DNA from: Candidatus Saccharibacteria bacterium UBA1103
GTDB lineage: Bacteria; Patescibacteriota; Saccharimonadia; Saccharimonadales; Saccharimonadaceae
Length of the DNA: 14,930 bases
Assembly: GCA_905373275.1 (NCBI GenBank)
Contig: CAJPSI010000011.1
Span: 1-14,930 of the forward strand
Direction of reading: 5' to 3'
The translations under genes and the position numbers were made by a program. Of the stretch, positions 1 through 5,232 are shown in pieces. Below the pieces are notes generated by a model. The model saw nothing but the letters and a program-made list of their open reading frames with translations, was not told the origin of the DNA and did no database searches. How positions within the stretch are numbered: the first letter of the stretch is position 1; each line of letters starts with the position of its first letter.

Positions 1-1
1 G

Positions 2-1117
2 ATTGATGATCTGAGAGCTCAGCGCAATAGCGTCGCCGCTCAGATGAAGAATGGTAAGCCGACTCCCGAGCTGATTAAGCAGGGTAAGGAGCTTAAAGCT
101 CAGCTAGCCGAGCTGGAAGAGCGTCATAAAGCCCTCACCGCCAAGCTGACTGCCGGCATTGATCGTTTGCCCAATATCATCTTTGACGACGTCCCTCTGG
201 GCGGGGAAGAAGACAGCGTCACCGTACGTGAGTGGGGCGAGCCGAAGTCAAGCGGAGTTGACCACCTTGACTACGCCACCGGTCGGGGTTGGGTGGATTT
301 CGAACGAGGCGCCAAGGTAGCGGGGGCTAAGTTTTATTACCTGAAGAATGAGCTGGCGCTGCTTGAGAATGCCCTGGTGCAGTACGGTCTCGCCAAGGTC
401 ATCGCCAGGGGCTTTACCTATATGACAGTGCCGCACATGGTTAAAGGGCGAGTCTTTGCCGGAACCGGCTTCGCTCCTCGGACCAGCGACCAGAGTGACG
501 AGTATTTCATCGAGCAAGAAGACCTCGGGTTGATCGCCACCGCCGAGATGTCGATCACCGGCTATCACATGGATGAAATATTAGACGAGAAGGATCTACC
601 CTTGCTATACGCCGGCTATTCACCTTGTTATCGCAAGGAAGCAGGGGCGGCCGGCAAGCACACCCGTGGGCTATTCCGGGTCCATCAGTTTAATAAGCTG
701 GAGATGTACGCCTTTTGCTTACCCGAGCAGAGCCAACAAATCCACCAACAGATCCTCGGTGTCGAGGAGGAGATCTGGCAAGAACTTGGTATCCCTTATC
801 GGGTTATCAATATCGCCGCCGGCGACCTGGGCGCCCCGGCTGCTAAGAAGTACGACATCGAGTTCTGGAGCCCACACGACGGGACCTACCGCGAGCTAAC
901 CAGCTGCTCCAACTGCACGGATTTCCAGGCTAATACCGTCAGTACCCGAGTGCGCCGCCAGGATGGCACCATTGAGAGCGTCCACACCCTTAACGGCACC
1001 TGCATCAGCTTGGCTCGCACTTTAGTCGCTATCATCGAGAACTACGCTCACGATGGTGGCAAACTGACCGTACCGGCGGCTCTGCGTCCCTACCTGGCTG
1101 ATCGTGGCGAATTATAG
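2..1117 (+). CDS. serS: Seryl-tRNA synthetase, 5'-truncated by window edge
   Basis: Class II aminoacyl-tRNA synthetase that charges tRNA-Ser with serine in the cytoplasm. The frame is open from base 2, before the first ATG at 44, and the upstream codons read DDLRAQRNSVAAQ. This is the usual end of the first coiled-coil helix, so the gene starts outside the window and about 50 residues are missing. The long-arm coiled coil covers visible residues 1-55. Motif 2 is clear (CYRKEAG...RGLFRVHQFNKLE, about residues 209-234). Motif 3 shows YRELTSCSNCTDFQ and then NGTCISLARTLVAIIENY, which keeps the conserved Arg. The ending TVPAALRPYL is typical of the family. Visible length is 371 residues against about 425 for a full protein. 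It is followed 41 bp later by hpf on the same strand. Confidence 0.96.
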   Translation: MDDLRAQRNSVAAQMKNGKPTPELIKQGKELKAQLAELEERHKALTAKLTAGIDRLPNIIFDDVPLGGEEDSVTVREWGEPKSSGVDHLDYATGRGWVDFERGAKVAGAKFYYLKNELALLENALVQYGLAKVIARGFTYMTVPHMVKGRVFAGTGFAPRTSDQSDEYFIEQEDLGLIATAEMSITGYHMDEILDEKDLPLLYAGYSPCYRKEAGAAGKHTRGLFRVHQFNKLEMYAFCLPEQSQQIHQQILGVEEEIWQELGIPYRVINIAAGDLGAPAAKKYDIEFWSPHDGTYRELTSCSNCTDFQANTVSTRVRRQDGTIESVHTLNGTCISLARTLVAIIENYAHDGGKLTVPAALRPYLADRGEL

Positions 1118-1158
1118 CTATCAATGGTAAAATATAACCACTATTAAAGGAGGGAGTT

Positions 1159-1539
1159 ATGAGCAGTAAAACCCTAAGCATAGAGATCTCAGGCACCAAC
1201 TACAAGTTGTCTGACCAAGAGCAAGATTATATCGACCGCAAATGTCGCAAGCTGGTTAATCACATGCCGATGCATAGCCGTCGCTCGGCTTTCGTCAGCG
1301 CCAAGATCAGCCTACTTACTCAGCCGGGCGACGATAAATACCAGTGCGACGTCGTCCTGACTCTACCGGACAAGACTCTAGTCGCCAGCGAGACAGCCAC
1401 CAGCGTAGCAGCTGCCATTGATATCGTCGAGCGTAAGCTGCAGGGGCAAATCCGCAAGTATAAGACCGAGCGCCGCAAAGACGGCGTCAATAGCGGCGGC
1501 ATCATGGCGGTGATCAAGCGCACCTTGCGCCGTCGTTAA
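1159..1539 (+). CDS. hpf: Short ribosome hibernation promoting factor (HPF/RaiA family)
   Basis: Ribosome-associated S30AE/sigma-54 modulation family protein of 126 residues. Members bind the 30S decoding channel and silence or dimerise ribosomes when growth stops. The sequence has the expected pattern: an N-terminal strand (KTLSIEISGTNYKLSDQEQDYI), a basic helix (RKCRKLVNHM), the alternating-strand segment with YQCDVVLTLPDKTLVA, and the second helix AAAIDIVERKLQGQIRKYK. The C-terminus is a basic tail (KRTLRRR). The extra dimerisation domain of long HPF is absent, so this is the short type. The start at 1159 is fixed by a strong Shine-Dalgarno AAAGGAGGG at 1146-1154. A weak -10-like TATAAC at 1133-1138 could give it its own promoter. 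The aldolase gene follows after 20 bp. Confidence 0.9.
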   Translation: MSSKTLSIEISGTNYKLSDQEQDYIDRKCRKLVNHMPMHSRRSAFVSAKISLLTQPGDDKYQCDVVLTLPDKTLVASETATSVAAAIDIVERKLQGQIRKYKTERRKDGVNSGGIMAVIKRTLRRR

Positions 1540-1559
1540 ATTACCCTCATAATAAGCTT

Positions 1560-2456
1560 ATGGAATCAAACACATTTAACGAAATGCTTGAGCAGATGAG
1601 GCGCGGTCAAGGCTTCATCGCCGCCCTTGATCAAAGCGGTGGCAGCACGCCCAAGGCACTGGCGAATTACGGCATCAGCGCCATCAACTACACCGGCGAA
1701 GCCGAGATGTTCCGGCTTATTCACCGGATGCGCACCAGAGTCATCACCAGCCCCGCCTTCACTAATCAATACATCATCGGCGCCATCCTCTTCGAACGAA
1801 CGATGAACTCCCGGATAGGCAGTAGATATACCGCCGAGTATCTATGGCAAGAGAAGCATATCGTGCCTTTCCTAAAGGTAGACGATGGACTGGCCATGCA
1901 GTCAGACGGTGTTCAGCTGATGAAACCAATCCCCGAGCTGACTCATCGCCTCGACGAAGCCAAGCGACACCCCATCTTAGGCACGAAGATGCGCTCACTT
2001 ATCCACATGGCTAATCCGACCGGCATCAAAACGATCGTCGATCAGCAGTTTCGACTGGCTAAACAGATCAGTCAGACCGGGCTGGTACCGATCATCGAGC
2101 CGGAGGTCAGCATCAATGCTCCGGATAAAGACCGGTGCGAGCAGTTGCTCCTAGGTGAAATCACCGCTCAGCTGGAGCAGTGGGGGAAAGCACCGGTGAT
2201 ATTCAAGCTGACCATCCCCAGTCAAGCCAACTTTTATGCCGATCTATACCGCTTCGACTCGGTGGTTCGAGTCGTTGCCCTGTCCGGTGGCTACAACGTC
2301 AATGAGGCTTGCATCAAACTGATGCTAAACCACAACATGCCCGCCAGCTTCTCTCGAGCCTTACTACAGAACCTGCGTGATCAGCAGAGTGACGCTCAGT
2401 TTGACGCCGCCTTGGCTCAGGCGATTAGCCAAATTTACCGGGCATCAATTACTTAA
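1560..2456 (+). CDS. fda: Fructose-bisphosphate aldolase, class I
   Basis: Schiff-base (class I) aldolase that cleaves fructose 1,6-bisphosphate to dihydroxyacetone phosphate and glyceraldehyde 3-phosphate in glycolysis. The 298 residues match the bacterial Fda type found in staphylococci along their length. Landmarks are GFIAALDQSGGSTPKAL (18-34), MRTRVITSPAF (57-67), VPFLKVDDGLA (102-112), DGVQLMKPIP (116-125), GLVPIIEPEV (174-183), VIFKLTIP (213-220) and VVALSGGYNVNEA near residues 238-250. Lys216 in VIFKLTIP is the expected Schiff-base lysine by family knowledge. No clear Shine-Dalgarno precedes the ATG at 1560, which lies 20 bp after the hpf stop, so translational coupling is plausible. 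Pairing a glycolytic enzyme with a hibernation factor suggests co-expression but no direct link. Confidence 0.93.
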   Translation: MESNTFNEMLEQMRRGQGFIAALDQSGGSTPKALANYGISAINYTGEAEMFRLIHRMRTRVITSPAFTNQYIIGAILFERTMNSRIGSRYTAEYLWQEKHIVPFLKVDDGLAMQSDGVQLMKPIPELTHRLDEAKRHPILGTKMRSLIHMANPTGIKTIVDQQFRLAKQISQTGLVPIIEPEVSINAPDKDRCEQLLLGEITAQLEQWGKAPVIFKLTIPSQANFYADLYRFDSVVRVVALSGGYNVNEACIKLMLNHNMPASFSRALLQNLRDQQSDAQFDAALAQAISQIYRASIT

Positions 2457-2480
2457 ACCCTAAGAAAGGTCGTCAAACCA

Positions 2481-2966
2481 ATGAATGATAACAACCAAAA
2501 ATGCCAAGCAACGATTGATCAGCTAGGTCTACATCCTCGAATTGTCCAGCACGAGCCTATTCTTGATTTTGAGACTGCCGAGAAGGTTGACCGGGAGTTA
2601 GGTCTGACCGGCACCGAGACCAAGTCAATGTTTCTGAAGGGTAAGTCCGGCAAGCACTATCTCTTTATGACCACTTCTGACCGACGAATGGATCAAAAAG
2701 TACTACGTCAAATTCTTGGTGAGAAGATCAAACTAGTCACTGGCGACGAGATGATTGAGCTAACTAAAATGCAGCCGGGCTGCATGACACCATTCGGTTT
2801 GCCCGACGGTTTGATCAGTGCTGTCGTCGTCGATCCGGTTATTTACCAACATAACAAATTAATCCTCGCTTTTGGCTCAGAATGTATGTCAATGGAGATA
2901 ACTGCTGACGAATTACGCCAGCTACTCAACCATCTTTATCCGGATAATACTCATTATTTAGGATAA
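2481..2966 (+). CDS. YbaK/ProX-type aminoacyl-tRNA editing domain protein
   Basis: Free-standing YbaK-fold protein of 161 residues, the family that hydrolyses wrongly charged tRNAs such as Ala-tRNA-Pro in trans. The pattern is that of the ProX/PrdX branch: an N-terminal helix and strand (IDQLGLHPRIVQHEPILDFETAEKV), the core strand TETKSMFLKGKSGKHYLFM with the lysine-rich turn (about residues 45-65), MDQKVLRQILG, and the PGCMTPFGL loop (about 99-107), which corresponds to the PGSVSPFGL signature. The exact tRNA substrate cannot be told from the sequence. A modest Shine-Dalgarno (AAAGG, about 11 nt upstream) supports the ATG at 2481. It sits 24 bp after the aldolase gene and looks like the last gene of the serS-hpf-fda group. 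An editing protein in the same unit as a tRNA synthetase is a sensible pairing. Confidence 0.85.
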   Translation: MNDNNQKCQATIDQLGLHPRIVQHEPILDFETAEKVDRELGLTGTETKSMFLKGKSGKHYLFMTTSDRRMDQKVLRQILGEKIKLVTGDEMIELTKMQPGCMTPFGLPDGLISAVVVDPVIYQHNKLILAFGSECMSMEITADELRQLLNHLYPDNTHYLG

Positions 2967-2976
2967 GCCCGTCAGC

Positions 2977-3006
2977 TTGCGTTTATCGCCGGCGGTGTTT
3001 TATAAT
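2977..3006 (+). promoter_or_regulatory. Sigma-70-type promoter for the first HAD-like gene
   Basis: TTGCGT at 2977-2982, an 18-bp spacer and a perfect TATAAT at 3001-3006. It lies in the 111-bp gap after the YbaK gene and points at the ATG at 3078, giving a leader of about 65 nt. It implies that the two HAD-like genes form a separate transcription unit. Confidence 0.6.
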
Positions 3007-3077
3007 AACTGGCGGTCAAAATTATTTGGCCGATCCTGTCCATCTCTTGCAAGTACGTAGAAGGGAAGTGATGTCGC

Positions 3078-3764
3078 ATGACACCACGGAACGAAACGCC
3101 AGCCACGATCAAGGCAAATCGGCAAGCGAGCAGGAAGCCGGTAGAAGTGTTCGCCGGCTTCAACGGGGTAATTAACCCCGAAGGAACGATCATCAATAGC
3201 TCCAAGCTCGTTGAGCTGAGCAATATTGAGGAGGTGAGGTACAATGACGACCGCTACTATGCGATAGACCGACACGGTCTGGCAAGTAGTGAGTTTTTCT
3301 GGTCAAGCGAATTACTTGGTCAAATCAATGAGCTCATCGAGGAGCGTCGGATTAAATGGCACTGGCTATCGTCAGAATGGATGTGGTTTGACGAGATCAA
3401 TCCACAGCTTGGGCTAAGCAGTCAACAAGCTGGTGCTAAATCAATGGTCAGTAGGACCGACAAACCTTACGCTATTAAGAGGGCAATCAAGCACAATGCT
3501 CGTCGGAAGCACGCCAGAGATATCATCTGGCTAGATGACGCCTTCGGCTCCAACGATCGTTGTTGGAAAAAGTTAACAAGGTTGGTTGAGCGGACCCGGA
3601 TCCGCCTACTAAAGATCACGACCGACCCCACCACAGGGCTTAGCCGTGATGACTTTCAGGTGATCCTTAGGTTCATTGACGATTCTAACCGTTTGCCGGG
3701 AGTACAGTTTCGCCGTTCGGTCGAATGCACCGATGGTGTAACTGTATTTTCGCCATTTATATAG
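3078..3764 (+). CDS. HAD-superfamily-like protein, probable catalytically dead paralogue
   Basis: A 228-residue cytoplasmic protein, clearly paralogous to the next gene. Shared landmarks are the motif I region (VEVFAGFNGVINP, 22-34), a central WSSELLGQI segment, the motif II region IKWHWLSSEWMW, the motif III/IV strand RDIIWLDDAFG and a late TTGLSRDDF. This layout resembles actinobacterial HAD proteins of the 'HAD domain in Swiss Army Knife RNA repair proteins' group; that assignment is from memory. The key oddity is motif I: a HAD enzyme needs DxD, but here the two positions are Gly27 and Asn29. The nucleophile and general acid are both lost, whereas the neighbour keeps them. It is therefore predicted to lack phosphatase activity and may act as a binding or regulatory partner. 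The start is supported by AGAAGGGA about 12 nt upstream. An alternative ATG at 3071 is in another frame and opens only a short ORF. Confidence 0.7.
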   Translation: MTPRNETPATIKANRQASRKPVEVFAGFNGVINPEGTIINSSKLVELSNIEEVRYNDDRYYAIDRHGLASSEFFWSSELLGQINELIEERRIKWHWLSSEWMWFDEINPQLGLSSQQAGAKSMVSRTDKPYAIKRAIKHNARRKHARDIIWLDDAFGSNDRCWKKLTRLVERTRIRLLKITTDPTTGLSRDDFQVILRFIDDSNRLPGVQFRRSVECTDGVTVFSPFI

Positions 3765-3792
3765 CCTCATAGCCTCAAGAGATGGGAGGATC

Positions 3793-3818
3793 GCCCTCGT
3801 AGATACGTCTACGAGGGC
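3793..3818 (+). terminator. Perfect 11-bp hairpin between the HAD-like paralogues
   Basis: GCCCTCGTAGA (3793-3803) and TCTACGAGGGC (3808-3818) pair perfectly around the tetraloop TACG. It sits 28 bp after the stop of the first HAD-like gene. No T-run follows directly; the first run of T is about 20 bp on. It could be a weak terminator, a processing or stability element that tunes the ratio of the two paralogues, or part of the second gene's promoter region, where a -10-like TATGAT lies at 3829-3834. Confidence 0.5.
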
Positions 3819-3860
3819 ATATTCCGGATATGATATATTTTTACTAAGATAAATTATATG

Positions 3861-3878
3861 AGGAGGGGGATTAAAATG
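3861..3878 (+). promoter_or_regulatory. Shine-Dalgarno that fixes the start of the second HAD-like gene
   Basis: AGGAGGGGG at 3861-3869 lies just after an in-frame ATG at 3858 and about 9 nt before the ATG at 3876. The ribosome site would be inside the coding sequence if 3858 were the start, so 3876 is the true start and the upstream ATG is a decoy. Confidence 0.85.
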
Positions 3879-4487
3879 GAGCAGCCGGCATCTCGATTTA
3901 ACAATACAAATCATCGAGTCGTCGACATCTATTCTGATTTTGACGGAGTCATTTCACCGTTTGAGCTCAGAAACGCCGTTCATCCGGAGCTGGTCAAGCC
4001 AACCAATCAAGATGAGCCTTATCCGATTGACCAGCGAGGCTACCATAACAGCATCGTCTGGTCGAGTGAAATGCTGAATCAGGTTAAAGACATGATTGAT
4101 CATCAACCGATTCGTTGGCATTGGCTAACTAGCAACGAACGCTGGATGGTTGCGCTGGATCAAGCTATCGGCATCAACCATGACAGCGTCGACACCGAGG
4201 CGTTTTTTGACCGGAACTCCGACAGCGGTATCGTTGGCGGTGGTCGCCTAGGGGCTATCGCCGTTGCCTTAGCTAAGCGGTTGACTGACCGGACCAAGGC
4301 ACCCAGTCGCGGTGTGGTCTGGATGGACGACACACCGGAGATTCGCCGTCAGCCAAACCGTGTCGACCAACTGCGTCAAATGGTAGGTGAGTTTGGTGTC
4401 GATATGCTGGTCATCAACCCGGATAGCTACAAGGGCATTAGCCGTCAAGAGATGGAGCAGGTTACCGACTTCATCGCCGAGCACTAG
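3876..4487 (+). CDS. HAD-superfamily-like hydrolase, motif-intact paralogue
   Basis: A 203-residue predicted cytoplasmic hydrolase of the HAD fold, paralogous to the gene before it. From the start at 3876, motif I is DIYSDFDGVISP, with Asp21 as predicted nucleophile and Asp23 as acid/base. Motif II is IRWHWLTSNERW, motif III/IV is RGVVWMDDTPEI, and the late LVINPDSYKGISRQEM matches the pattern DP..GLT..HL seen in actinobacterial HAD proteins linked to RNA repair; that assignment is from memory. The substrate is unknown. The start was chosen for the strong AGGAGG before 3876, which makes this six residues shorter than the longest reading. The stop lies only 9 bp from the stop of a convergent minus-strand gene, so the two transcripts must overlap at their 3' ends. 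Confidence 0.72.
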   Translation: MEQPASRFNNTNHRVVDIYSDFDGVISPFELRNAVHPELVKPTNQDEPYPIDQRGYHNSIVWSSEMLNQVKDMIDHQPIRWHWLTSNERWMVALDQAIGINHDSVDTEAFFDRNSDSGIVGGGRLGAIAVALAKRLTDRTKAPSRGVVWMDDTPEIRRQPNRVDQLRQMVGEFGVDMLVINPDSYKGISRQEMEQVTDFIAEH

Positions 4488-4496
4488 ATCAATCAG

Positions 4497-5084
4497 CTAG
4501 TTATGCGGCAGGATATTAGGGAATTGAAAGCCCTCCCGCTCTGCCTTTTCCTTTTGTTTTTCCTCTTCGGTCATCTCTCGGGGAGTGGTCTCCAGCACGA
4601 TGGTATCGTCAAACGGCTTCTTATCAAACTCCGGCACAATCCTTTTGTCGCCAGGGTGATTATACCAGAAGTTACGGTCGGCCTTATTGATACCGTTGAC
4701 CTCGTTGGTTGCCTCCCAGACATACTCGGGGCTGATAGCATACTTCTTACCCATTGGCAGATACAGCTTGGTGTACCAGTTCTCACATTCGCCATTTTCC
4801 ATAACCTTCAGGGTCATCTCCTGATCGCTGGCATGATATGCCGGCAAGCGATCTTTCTGATCCATTTGCCAGCCGGTAATCGTCTCCGAGGCATTATCGT
4901 AGGCAAATTTAGCCGCCAGCGCCACAATGGCGCCTATACCCACCCTGATGGCGGTTCGACGACTCATACTCACTGCATTGTGTAACGCACCGCCATGATA
5001 ATGTTTGTTTTTCTTCACGCTCGGATTAACCGGCATACTAGGGCTGGTATGTTCGCTCCGAGGGGCGCTCTCACTACTACTCAT
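4497..5084 (-). CDS. Single-pass envelope protein with a possible LysM-like domain
   Basis: About 195 residues from the ATG at 5084. The N-terminal 40 residues are Ser/Pro-rich and disordered. They are followed by MSRRTAIRVG and a hydrophobic segment (about 45-62), so it is a signal anchor with a twin-arginine look; Tat export is not established. The outer part contains a segment GKKYAISPEYVWEATNEVNG then NHPGDKRIVPEF. This follows the LysM pattern (short helix, N-rich turn, 'PGD..IVP' end), suggesting peptidoglycan binding, but it is degenerate. The tail is Glu/Lys-rich (EEEKQKEKAE). The ATG at 5099 gives a longer reading, but it lies inside the -10 box of a strong promoter and so cannot be transcribed. 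No specific family was recognised. It is divergent from secA. Confidence 0.65.
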   Translation of the reverse strand: MSSSESAPRSEHTSPSMPVNPSVKKNKHYHGGALHNAVSMSRRTAIRVGIGAIVALAAKFAYDNASETITGWQMDQKDRLPAYHASDQEMTLKVMENGECENWYTKLYLPMGKKYAISPEYVWEATNEVNGINKADRNFWYNHPGDKRIVPEFDKKPFDDTIVLETTPREMTEEEKQKEKAEREGFQFPNILPHN

Positions 5085-5094
5085 GGTAGCTTGT

Positions 5095-5123
5095 ATCATA
5101 TCACTACTGGTAAATTAGGTCAA
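5095..5123 (-). promoter_or_regulatory. Strong extended -10 promoter, leaderless start for the envelope protein gene
   Basis: On the minus strand: TTGACC (5123-5118), a 17-bp spacer and TATGAT (5100-5095) preceded by TGA, an extended -10. The ATG at 5084 is 10 nt beyond the -10, so the transcript would start within a few bases of the start codon. No Shine-Dalgarno is present. Confidence 0.7.
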
Positions 5124-5160
5124 CTATCACGACATAATATTCTGATATGTGCAAATACCG

Positions 5161-5189
5161 TGGCAACCGGCCCCGACCTCTGCTATAAT
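5161..5189 (+). promoter_or_regulatory. Extended -10 promoter of secA
   Basis: TGCTATAAT at 5181-5189 is a perfect -10 with TG extension. The -35 is weak (TGGCAA, 5161-5166, 17-bp spacer). The leader to the ATG at 5233 would be about 37 nt. It is back-to-back with the divergent promoter at 5095-5123. Confidence 0.65.
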
Positions 5190-5232
5190 ATCCCCAGTTG
5201 ATTACAGATAAGTGAGGAAGAGTACTACGATT

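Noticed and set aside
4503..4985. A 160-residue + strand ORF.
   Set aside because: It is antisense to the envelope protein gene, which has a promoter, signal anchor and plausible composition.
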